A DNA stretch of 64,000 nucleotides from Micromonospora echinofusca (lineage in GTDB: Bacteria; Actinomycetota; Actinomycetes; Mycobacteriales; Micromonosporaceae), in contig NZ_LT607733.1 of NCBI RefSeq assembly GCF_900091445.1, positions 5,917,001 to 5,981,000 of the forward strand. Direction: 5' to 3'. Both the position numbers and the translations under genes were made by a program. Positions 34,637 to 41,644 of this stretch are shown here, piece by piece. The notes under the pieces are model-generated. The model saw only the letters and a program-made list of their open reading frames with translations. It had not been told where the DNA came from and did not search any database. Each line of letters begins with the position of its first letter. The stretch's first letter is position 1.

Positions 34637-36816
34637 CAGGTCCGGTGCTCCATCGGTACCAGCTCCGATTCGGATAACTCCGGCTGCACCGAGGTGTCCG
34701 GCCCGTGCGCGGGGCGGGGGTGCACGATGCCGCCGGGAGTGCCGAACATCTCCTCGATCCGCTGGGCCACCTGCCCGGCGATCTCCTCGACCGGGCGGGA
34801 CGCGTCGAGCACGAGATAGCGCTTCGGGTCGGCGGCGGCGAGGTCGAGGAAGGCGTACCGGACCCGCTCGTGGAAGGCGACGGACTCGGCTTCCAGGCGG
34901 TCGGCCGCCTCGGCGCGGGCCGCCGCCCGGGCCAGGCCGGTGCGCGGGTCGACGTCCAGCAGCACCACCAGGTCGGGCTTGAGCCCGCCGGTGGCCCAGG
35001 ACGACAGCCAGGAGACCTCGTCGACGGGGAGCGTGCGCCCCGCCCCCTGGTACGCCAGGGACGAGTCGACGTACCGGTCGCTGATCACCACCGCGCCCCG
35101 GACCAGCGCCGGCCGGACGACGGTGGCCACGTGGTGCGCCCGGTCGGCGGCGTAGAGCAGCGCCTCGGCGCGCGGCGACGGCCCGTCGGAGCCGGGCGCG
35201 CCGAGCAGCAGCGACCGGATCCGCTCGCCGACGGCGGTGGCCCCCGGCTCGCGCGTCACCACCACGTCGCGCCCCTGCCCGCGCAGCCGCTCGGCGAGCG
35301 CGGCGAGCTGGGTGGACTTGCCGGCGCCCTCGCCGCCCTCGAAGACCACGAAGAGGCCGGCGGAGACGAACGGCTCGGCCGGCATCAGCGGGCGGCCCCG
35401 GATCGAGCCCCAGAGGTCGGCCAGGACGGGGACGCCCTTCTTGTCGTCCATCTGCCCGAACGCGCTGATCCCGGCGAAGATGCCGGCGGCGCCGGCGGCG
35501 AGCAGCAGCAGTCGGGTGGACGAGATCGACACGCCCAGGTCGGCCAGCTCCAGCCGGCGCGAGCCGCCGACGCCGGCGAGCAGGCTGCCGAGGCCGATCG
35601 CGAGGATCAGCACCAGCCGGGTGCCGATCTGCACCACCGCGAAGACCCGGCCGCGCACCTCGTCGGCGATCTCCCCGCCGAGCAGGGTGGTGCCGGAGAG
35701 GAAGGCCATCCCGGCGCCCGCGCCGACCAGGATCGCGCCGACCATCGCCATGGAGAGGTGGATGGCGAAGGCCAGGGTCATCACCGAGGCGCTGGCCAGC
35801 ACGATGCTCATGCCGAACCAGCGCCGCCGGGACATGTCCTTGACGATCATCGGGCCGAGCCCGATGCCGAGCGCGAGGCCGACGAAGATGGCGCCGAAGA
35901 GCAGGTAGAAGGCGGCGTCACCGGCGCCGAGCGAGATGGCGAAGAACTTGGCGGTGCCGATCACGATGCCGCCACCGGCGAACGCGCCGAAGATGCCGAG
36001 CACCAGGCCGCGCACCAGCGGGGTCTGGCCGATGTAGCGCCAGCCCTCCTTGAACTGGCGCAGCATGCTCTGCTCGCCCCCGCCCCGCTCGGCGGCCTGC
36101 CCCTGGCTGATCTCCTTGATGCCGTACGCCACCACCAGCGCGGTGGCCAGCCGGGAGAACGCGTTGAACCAGAGCGCCAGATCGGCCGGCTCGGCCCAGT
36201 CCGGCGCCGCGCCCCCGGTGACCCCCCGCACGATGCCGTCGAGCGCGGCGAGGATCAGCGCGGCGAGGACCGGGGTTAGGCCGTACGTGGTGATCAGCGT
36301 GAGCTGGTTGGCGGCCTCCAGCCGGGCGCGCGGGATCAGGTTGGGGACCGCGGCCTCCTTGGCCGGGATCCACAGCAGCGTGAGCGACTCGATCAGGAAG
36401 GTGGCGATCGCCGCCCAGAGGACCACCGCCCCGCCCGAGGCGCCGAGCAGCGCCACCAGCGGGATCGAGGCGAAGAGCAGGAACCGCAGCACGTCGCAGA
36501 TGACCATGGTCCAGCGCCGGTCGAAGCGGTCGGCCAGCACGCCGGCGATCGGGCCGAGCACCAGCGCCGGCAGCAGCCGGATGGCGATGACGCCACCGAA
36601 GGCGGCGCCCTTGGCGGTGCTCCCCTCGACCTGGGAGGCGGCGAAGACGCTGGTGGCGAGCAGGCCGAACCAGTCGCCGAAGGAGGCCGCGCCGAGCACG
36701 ATCCAGAGCCGGCGGAACGGGGTGATCCGCAGCACCGAGCGGATGCCCGCGTAGCCGGACAGGTCGGCACCGGACTTCTCGGCGGCGCCGCCGGACGGGT
36801 TCGGGGACGGCGACAC
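34636..36816 (-). CDS. tmk: MFS-type membrane domain fused to thymidylate kinase
   Basis: 726 residues from GTG 36816. Residues about 1-470 form a major-facilitator-like domain with around 12 hydrophobic segments and the loop motif GVLADRFDRRW. Residues about 485-690 are a full thymidylate kinase: FEGGEGAGKSTQL P-loop, TREPGAT, and DRYVDSSLAYQG. The kinase converts dTMP to dTDP; the transporter substrate is unknown. Thymidylate kinase is normally about 210 residues, so this is a genuine fusion, with no internal stop and a linker after the last helix. The start is uncertain: GTG 36816 has no good ribosome site, while a GGAGG lies at about 36857-36861, before an in-frame ACG-GCC-ATC-GAA-AGC with no standard start codon. 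It overlaps holB by one base. Confidence 0.9.
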   Translation of the reverse strand: MSPSPNPSGGAAEKSGADLSGYAGIRSVLRITPFRRLWIVLGAASFGDWFGLLATSVFAASQVEGSTAKGAAFGGVIAIRLLPALVLGPIAGVLADRFDRRWTMVICDVLRFLLFASIPLVALLGASGGAVVLWAAIATFLIESLTLLWIPAKEAAVPNLIPRARLEAANQLTLITTYGLTPVLAALILAALDGIVRGVTGGAAPDWAEPADLALWFNAFSRLATALVVAYGIKEISQGQAAERGGGEQSMLRQFKEGWRYIGQTPLVRGLVLGIFGAFAGGGIVIGTAKFFAISLGAGDAAFYLLFGAIFVGLALGIGLGPMIVKDMSRRRWFGMSIVLASASVMTLAFAIHLSMAMVGAILVGAGAGMAFLSGTTLLGGEIADEVRGRVFAVVQIGTRLVLILAIGLGSLLAGVGGSRRLELADLGVSISSTRLLLLAAGAAGIFAGISAFGQMDDKKGVPVLADLWGSIRGRPLMPAEPFVSAGLFVVFEGGEGAGKSTQLAALAERLRGQGRDVVVTREPGATAVGERIRSLLLGAPGSDGPSPRAEALLYAADRAHHVATVVRPALVRGAVVISDRYVDSSLAYQGAGRTLPVDEVSWLSSWATGGLKPDLVVLLDVDPRTGLARAAARAEAADRLEAESVAFHERVRYAFLDLAAADPKRYLVLDASRPVEEIAGQVAQRIEEMFGTPGGIVHPRPAHGPDTSVQPELSESELVPMEHRT

Positions 36817-36840
36817 GCCGGGCGACTCGCCGTTGAACTG

Positions 36841-37048
36841 GCTTTCGATGGCCGTACCTCCACGTGCCGGCCCATCGCTGGGCAGTCCCGGTGGAACACT
36901 CTAGACCCGGCGGGGACCCGCCCCGCCGCGACATTCTCCTGTTCGCCGAGCCTAGGCCGCCGTGACCACCGCCCGCAGCCCGGACAGACGCGAGGGTGTT
37001 TCGCATTGCCTCCCAGACAGTTAGCGTGCACACGTGGCCATCGAAAGC
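36841..37048. promoter_or_regulatory. Divergent intergenic region bounded by a 13-bp inverted repeat
   Basis: GCTTTCGATGGCC at 36841-36853 and its exact reverse complement at 37036-37048 lie at the 5' ends of the two divergent genes (MFS-tmk leftward, the PLP enzyme rightward). Each copy would encode Ala-Ile-Glu-Ser in the outward direction. The roughly 180 bp between must hold both promoters. Whether the repeat is an operator, a remnant of a duplicated 5' end, or coincidence cannot be decided from one sequence. Confidence 0.45.
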
Positions 37049-38242
37049 GACAAAGTTCGTGAGCGCCTCGACCGGGCGACCGCGCACCTCGACCCGCCGT
37101 ACGCCGTCGTCGACCTCGCGGCCTTCGACGGCAACGCCGCCGCGCTGGCCGACCGCGCCGCCGGCAAGCCGGTCCGGATCGCCAGCAAGTCGGTCCGCGC
37201 CCGGGACCTGATCGGCCGGGCGCTGGCGCGACCCGGCTGGGCAGGCGTGATGGCCTTCACCCTGCCCGAGGCGAGCTGGCTGGTCCGCACCGGCGTGACC
37301 GACGACGCGCTGGTGGCGTACCCCACGGTCGACCGGGGGGCGCTCGCCGCGCTCGCCGCCGACCCGGCGCTCGCCGCGGCCGTCACGCTGATGATCGACG
37401 GCACCGACCAGCTCGACCTCGTCGACGCCGTGTGCCCGCCCGGCCGCCGCCCCGAGCTGCGGGTCTGCCTCGACCTGGACGCCTCCTGGCGGCCGCTGGG
37501 CGGGCGGGTGCACGTGGGGGTGCGCCGCTCACCGGTGCACAGCGCCCGGGCGGCCGGCGCGCTCGCCGCCACCGTCGCGGCGCGCGCGGGCTTCCGGCTG
37601 GTCGGGCTGATGGCGTACGAGGCGCAGATCGCCGGCCTCGGCGACGCGCCGCCCGGGCGGGCGGTGCTCGGCTCCGCGATCCGGCTGGCCCAGCGCGGGT
37701 CGTACCGCGAGTTGCTGGCCCGCCGGGGCGCGGCGGTGGCCGCCGTACGCGAACACGCCGACCTGGAGTTCGTCAACGGGGGCGGCACCGGCAGCGTGGC
37801 CGCGACCAGCGCCGATCCCGCGGTCACCGAGGTCACCGCGGGATCGGGCCTGTACGGGCCGACGCTGTTCGACGCGTACCGCGCCTGGCGCCCCACCCCG
37901 GCGGCGGCCTTCGCCTGCGCGGTGGTGCGCCGCCCGGGGCCCGGCCTCGCCACCGTGCTCGGCGGCGGCTGGATCGCCTCCGGCCCGGCCGAGGACAGCC
38001 GGCTGCCCCGGCCGTGGCTGCCGGAGGGCCTGAAGTTGATCGGCACCGAGGGGGCCGGCGAGGTGCAGACCCCGCTGGCCGGTTCGGCGGCCGGCGCCCT
38101 GCGGGTCGGCGACCGGGTCTGGTTCCGGCACGCGAAGGCCGGTGAGCTGTGCGAGCACGTCAACGAGTTGCACCTGGTCGACGGCGACACGGTCGTGGCC
38201 ACGGTGCCCACCTACCGGGGTGAGGGCCACGCCTTCCTCTGA
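37034..38242 (+). CDS. PLP-dependent alanine racemase-fold amino acid deaminase/aldolase
   Basis: 402 residues from GTG 37034 (MAIESDKVRERL). The N-terminal barrel carries the PLP-lysine region (RIASKSVRARD, near residues 56-66), matching the D-threonine aldolase/alanine racemase N-terminal family of 'amino acid deaminase/aldolase' proteins. The C-terminal domain holds the family's metal-site-like residues (FRHAKAGELCEHVNELHLV). Such enzymes act on D-amino acids or beta-hydroxy amino acids; the substrate here is not readable from sequence. It stands alone, divergent from MFS-tmk. Its role in cell-wall or D-amino-acid turnover is inference. Confidence 0.82.
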   Translation: MAIESDKVRERLDRATAHLDPPYAVVDLAAFDGNAAALADRAAGKPVRIASKSVRARDLIGRALARPGWAGVMAFTLPEASWLVRTGVTDDALVAYPTVDRGALAALAADPALAAAVTLMIDGTDQLDLVDAVCPPGRRPELRVCLDLDASWRPLGGRVHVGVRRSPVHSARAAGALAATVAARAGFRLVGLMAYEAQIAGLGDAPPGRAVLGSAIRLAQRGSYRELLARRGAAVAAVREHADLEFVNGGGTGSVAATSADPAVTEVTAGSGLYGPTLFDAYRAWRPTPAAAFACAVVRRPGPGLATVLGGGWIASGPAEDSRLPRPWLPEGLKLIGTEGAGEVQTPLAGSAAGALRVGDRVWFRHAKAGELCEHVNELHLVDGDTVVATVPTYRGEGHAFL

Positions 38243-38315
38243 TCCGCCGGCCCGGCGCGTCCCGGACCGTTCGCGCCCGGGCCGAAGCCCGCAGGCGGGC
38301 GCCGGCGCGGCCGGG

Positions 38316-38966
38316 TCAGCCGGGCTGGCCGGCGTCGGCCAGCGCGTCGACCTGGCGGTGCAGGTACTCCCGGATCAGCGCCTTGGCCTCGGCCAGCACC
38401 CGGTCGTCGCCCTCGGGCAGCCGGCGGAACGCCAGCTTGATCAGCGCGTCGGCCGCCTCCACGGCGATCTCGAGGTGGAACCGGAGATCGGGGACGTCCA
38501 GCCCGAAGCGCTCGGCGAGCACGCGGGCCAACTGGTCCGCGATCACCCCGTTGTTGTCCCGCTGCTCGTCGAGCAGGTGCAGGTCGACCACGTCGCCGAA
38601 GTGCAGGGTACGGAATCCCGGAACGGTACGGTGCATCGTGATGTACTCGTCGATGCCCGCGTCGACCCCGTCCCACCAGTGGGTCAGGTCGTCGGAGGCG
38701 AAGCGCTCGTCGAGCCGCTGGAGGTAGGACTCCATCGTGCGCAGGGTCAGCGCCTGCACGATCGCCCGCTTGTCCGGGAAGAACTGGTAGACCGACCCGA
38801 TCGCCACCTCGGCACGCTCGGCGAGGAGGGTCGTGGTCAGTCCCTCGTACCCCACCTCGTCGACGAGTTCGGCGCAGGCGTCCAGCATCCGCTGGACCCG
38901 CGCGACACTTCGACCCTGCACCGGTACGCGGCGCAGCGGCCCGGCTGTGGCGGCTGGTGTGGACAC
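38316..38966 (-). CDS. TetR-family transcriptional regulator
   Basis: 216 residues from GTG 38966 with AAGGGGGG seven bases upstream; a longer ATG start at 39002 would lack this. The helix-turn-helix is clear near residues 40-60 (LTTTLLAERAEVAIGSVYQFFPDKRAIV), followed by a helical ligand-binding domain (YLQRLDERF onward). Transcribed away from the FAD oxidase gene at 39111, it most likely controls that gene and itself through the palindromes in the shared 145-bp region. The ligand is unknown. Confidence 0.9.
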   Translation of the reverse strand: MSTPAATAGPLRRVPVQGRSVARVQRMLDACAELVDEVGYEGLTTTLLAERAEVAIGSVYQFFPDKRAIVQALTLRTMESYLQRLDERFASDDLTHWWDGVDAGIDEYITMHRTVPGFRTLHFGDVVDLHLLDEQRDNNGVIADQLARVLAERFGLDVPDLRFHLEIAVEAADALIKLAFRRLPEGDDRVLAEAKALIREYLHRQVDALADAGQPG

Positions 38967-39002
38967 TCGCCACCCCCCTTCGACGGATGAACATATCTGC
39001 AC

Positions 39003-39018
39003 GTCACGGGTTCGTGAC
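39003..39018. promoter_or_regulatory. Candidate TetR operator (GTCACG-4-CGTGAC)
   Basis: Perfect 6-bp inverted repeat with a 4-base spacer in the TetR/oxidase divergent region, just upstream of the likely regulator promoter (TATGTT on the minus strand near 38990). Position and symmetry suit autoregulation by the adjacent TetR protein. Confidence 0.4.
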
Positions 39019-39051
39019 TACCGGTACAACGAGCAAACCTCGATTGCGGTA

Positions 39052-39089
39052 TTTACCTGCTACAACGTTCCTGATATGAAGTCACTTCA
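39052..39089 (+). promoter_or_regulatory. Promoter for the FAD oxidase with an overlapping palindrome
   Basis: TTTACC at 39052-39057 and TATGAA at 39075-39080 are separated by 17 bp, a reasonable sigma-70-type promoter 30 bp before the ATG at 39111. A 13-bp palindrome TGAAGTCACTTCA at 39077-39089 overlaps the -10 box and start point, an ideal site for a repressor. Confidence 0.45.
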
Positions 39090-39110
39090 CGTTCATGTCG
39101 AGGAGTGCGC

Positions 39111-40427
39111 ATGGCCGGCACCGCACCGCCCACCCTGGCAGGCTGGTCCAACTGGGCCGGCAACCAACGCGCCACCGCCACCGCCATCCTGCGCCCCACC
39201 TCCCTCGCCGACGTGGCCGACGCCGTGCGCGCCGCCGCGACGACCGGGGACCGGATCAGGGCGGTGGGCAGCGGCCACTCCTTCACCGGCGTCGCGGTCA
39301 CCGACGGGCGGCGGATGGAACTGGCCGACCTCGACACCGGGGTACGGGTCGACGTCGATCGCCGACTGGTCACCGTACCGGCCGGGACCACCCTGCGCGC
39401 GCTCAACGATCTGCTCGCCGCCCACGGCCTGGCACTGCCCAATCTGGGCGACATCGACGCCCAGACGATCGCCGGGGCGATCTCCACCGGCACCCACGGC
39501 ACCGGCGCCGGGTACGGCTGCCTCTCGACGTTCGTCGAGGCGCTCACGCTCGTCACCGGCACCGGCGAGGTGCTGCGCTGCTCCGCCGACGAGCACCCCG
39601 ACGTCTTCGCCGCCGCCCGGGTGTCGCTGGGCGCGCTCGGCGTACTCGTCGAGGTGACCCTGCGCTGCGTGGACGCGTTCGTGCTCCTCGCCCACGAACG
39701 GCCCGCGCCGCTCGCCGCCGTGCTCGACGAACTGCCCTCGCTGGTGCGGGAGCACGACCACGCCGAGTTCTACTGGTTCCCCTACACCGATCGGGTGCAG
39801 GTCAAGACCAATGACCGGGTGCCCGCCGACGACCGGCCGCTGCCCCCGTGGCGCGGCTGGCTCGACGACGAGTTCCTGTCCAACACCGTCTTCGCCGGGG
39901 CCTGCCGGCTGGGCCGCGCCGTGCCGGCGCTCGCCCCGGGCATCAGCGCCGTCTCCGCCCGCGCGCTCACCGAGCGCCGCTACACCGGCCGCTCCGACCA
40001 GGTCTTCTGCACCCCGCGCCGGGTCCGCTTCTTGGAGATGGAGTACGCGCTGCCGCGCGACGCCCTGCGCGAGGCCCTCGACGCGCTGCGCCGGATCGTC
40101 GACGGGCTGCCGTTCAAGGTGCTCTTCCCGGTCGAGGTGCGCTTCACCGCCCCCGACGACATCTGGCTCTCCCACGGCTACGGGCGCGAATCGGCGTACG
40201 TGGCCGTCCACCAGTACGTCGGCATGCCGTACGAGCCGTACTTCCGGGCCTTCGAGCAGGTCGCCGCGAGCCTCGGCGGCCGACCCCACTGGGGCAAGCT
40301 GCACTGGCGCGACGCGGAGTCACTCGCCCCGGCGTACCCCCGCTGGGCGGACTTCCAGGCGCTGCGCGCCCGCCTCGACCCGCACCACCTCTTCACCAAC
40401 CCCCACCTCACCCGAACCCTGGGCTGA
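39111..40427 (+). CDS. FAD-linked sugar-lactone oxidase (gulonolactone/arabinonolactone oxidase family)
   Basis: 438 residues from ATG 39111, with AGGAG six bases upstream. The N-terminal FAD-binding (PCMH/VAO) domain shows VGSGHSF near residue 50 and a Gly-rich AGAISTGTHGTG near 124. The C-terminal ALO domain ends with the family HWGKLHW motif near residue 390 and a DPHHLFTNPHL tail. Relatives oxidise aldonolactones, alditols or similar sugars using oxygen. Because the His is retained in GHS, covalent FAD is possible. The exact substrate is unknown. Control by the divergent TetR protein is likely. Confidence 0.87.
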   Translation: MAGTAPPTLAGWSNWAGNQRATATAILRPTSLADVADAVRAAATTGDRIRAVGSGHSFTGVAVTDGRRMELADLDTGVRVDVDRRLVTVPAGTTLRALNDLLAAHGLALPNLGDIDAQTIAGAISTGTHGTGAGYGCLSTFVEALTLVTGTGEVLRCSADEHPDVFAAARVSLGALGVLVEVTLRCVDAFVLLAHERPAPLAAVLDELPSLVREHDHAEFYWFPYTDRVQVKTNDRVPADDRPLPPWRGWLDDEFLSNTVFAGACRLGRAVPALAPGISAVSARALTERRYTGRSDQVFCTPRRVRFLEMEYALPRDALREALDALRRIVDGLPFKVLFPVEVRFTAPDDIWLSHGYGRESAYVAVHQYVGMPYEPYFRAFEQVAASLGGRPHWGKLHWRDAESLAPAYPRWADFQALRARLDPHHLFTNPHLTRTLG

Positions 40428-40450
40428 CCCCACCGCCGCCCGCCGCCCGC

Positions 40451-40481
40451 CGTTGGGGAGCGGCGCCGTTGGGGAGCGGCG
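40451..40481. repeat. Two-copy 16-bp tandem duplication
   Basis: CGTTGGGGAGCGGCG occurs twice head-to-tail with a period of 16 bp, directly abutting the hairpin at 40481. It lies in the convergent gap after the FAD oxidase. Confidence 0.7.
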
Positions 40482-40532
40482 AGATCTTGGCAGGAAGCGG
40501 CCCTCAGACGGGCCGGTAGCTTCCAAGATCTC
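40481..40532. repeat. Long imperfect hairpin, AGATCTTGG-type, copy 1
   Basis: GAGATCTTGG at 40481-40490 pairs perfectly with CCAAGATCTC at 40523-40532. Inside, AAGC/GCTT and GGCCC/GGGCC continue the stem around a 6-nt loop. It lies between convergent genes and could terminate both. A related structure with the same outer sequence lies at 41561-41610, so this looks like a dispersed repeat (REP-like or a recurrent terminator) rather than a unique site. Confidence 0.75.
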
Positions 40533-40541
40533 GTTGCGGGG

Positions 40542-41504
40542 TCAGCCGGACCAGCCCGCTCTGCGCAGTGCCGTACGAAGTTGGGCCATGACCTCGGCCG
40601 GGTGGGCGCGGAGGGCCCAGGAAGGGAATCGGAGGACGCGATCCCCTTCGGCCCACAGGTCGTTCTGGCGGCGCATGTCGGCCCAGGCCGCACGCGGGTC
40701 GAGATGCTGTCCGCCGTCGATCTCGACGTGCACCTTCCACTCCTCGAAGTACGCGTCGAGGTAGCGGCGCCGGCCCGTGGCGTCGTACCTCATCTTCTGT
40801 CGAGTGGGTTCGGGCAGTCCGGCACGGCGGGTCAGGGTCAGGAAGTCCAACTCGGCCAGGGAGTGCGCCCCGCCGCCCGCGTCCGTGGCGACGCTCAGGA
40901 TCAGTTTCCGGCGACGCAGCCGTGGCATCCGGTCGAGGACCTCGCGCAGGTCCTCCTCGGACACGATCCGTTGCTGGAAGCCTGCCGCGACGATCGCCCG
41001 GGCCTCCGCGTCGGTACGCGCCCACTGCGCCGCGTCCACGACCGACCGGGCGGGCATCGTCCGACGTGGCTGCCCGACGGCGAGCACGTCTCGCTCCGGC
41101 AGATGGGTCGTCCGGTGTGCCACCACTCGTTGCGGCAGCTCCCGCCGCCGGCCAGCCGGCAACAGGAGATGGACCGCCAAATCGGGAAAGCCGCGTAGGC
41201 CTCCCGCCTGGGCGGCCGTGAGCCCACCGAGCATCGCGCCCGGCCCGGCGGCCAGCACCGCGATCCACCGAAGCTGTGCGGGGCCGATCGGCCCGCTGTG
41301 GGCGACGAAGACGGCACGGTGAACGTGTCGCCACCGTCCGCTGGTCACCCGGTGCCGGATCGCCTTGTGGGTCAGGTGTCGAAGCGCCTGGTCGAGGCTG
41401 ATCACCTCGTCCTGCCGGAAGAGCAACCAGGTCAATTCGTCGGCGTCGTCGCCGGGCACCGCCCGGCCCAGCGCCGCCAGGGATGGTGTGAAGCGGGCTA
41501 TCAC
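40542..41504 (-). CDS. AbiEi-like/DUF559 protein with Vsr-type nuclease fold
   Basis: 320 residues from GTG 41504; other GTGs at 41513 and further up make the start uncertain. The N-terminal part (DEVISLDQALRHLTHKAIRHRVTSGRWRHVHRAVFV) is the winged-helix type found in AbiEi-family antitoxin-like proteins. The C-terminal part (RRRYLDAYFEEWKVHVEIDGGQH, then FPSWAL) is a DUF559 very-short-patch-repair-type endonuclease fold, with the acidic D...EIDG residues of a restriction-like active site. These proteins occur in many copies in actinobacterial genomes and have no established role. No toxin gene is adjacent. The gene is flanked on both sides by related hairpins, suggesting association with the repeat. 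Confidence 0.78.
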   Translation of the reverse strand: MIARFTPSLAALGRAVPGDDADELTWLLFRQDEVISLDQALRHLTHKAIRHRVTSGRWRHVHRAVFVAHSGPIGPAQLRWIAVLAAGPGAMLGGLTAAQAGGLRGFPDLAVHLLLPAGRRRELPQRVVAHRTTHLPERDVLAVGQPRRTMPARSVVDAAQWARTDAEARAIVAAGFQQRIVSEEDLREVLDRMPRLRRRKLILSVATDAGGGAHSLAELDFLTLTRRAGLPEPTRQKMRYDATGRRRYLDAYFEEWKVHVEIDGGQHLDPRAAWADMRRQNDLWAEGDRVLRFPSWALRAHPAEVMAQLRTALRRAGWSG

Positions 41505-41560
41505 GCCCTCCACCCTGCCCACGCGGCACCGCCGCGCGCTGCCCCTGTGGACAAGGCAAG

Positions 41561-41610
41561 AGATCTTGGCAGGCGGTGGCCCTTCCAAGGGCCGGGACCT
41601 GCCAAGATCT
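41561..41610. repeat. Long hairpin, AGATCTTGG-type, copy 2
   Basis: AGATCTTGGCAGG at 41561-41573 is the perfect inverse of CCTGCCAAGATCT at 41598-41610, with a nested GGCCCTT/AAGGGCC stem inside. It lies 34 bp after the topA stop (minus strand) and may act as its terminator. It shares its outer arms and the following GTTGCGG with copy 1 at 40481-40532. Confidence 0.75.
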
Positions 41611-41644
41611 GTTGCGGCAGCAGTTGCCGGCTAGCGGTGGGCGG

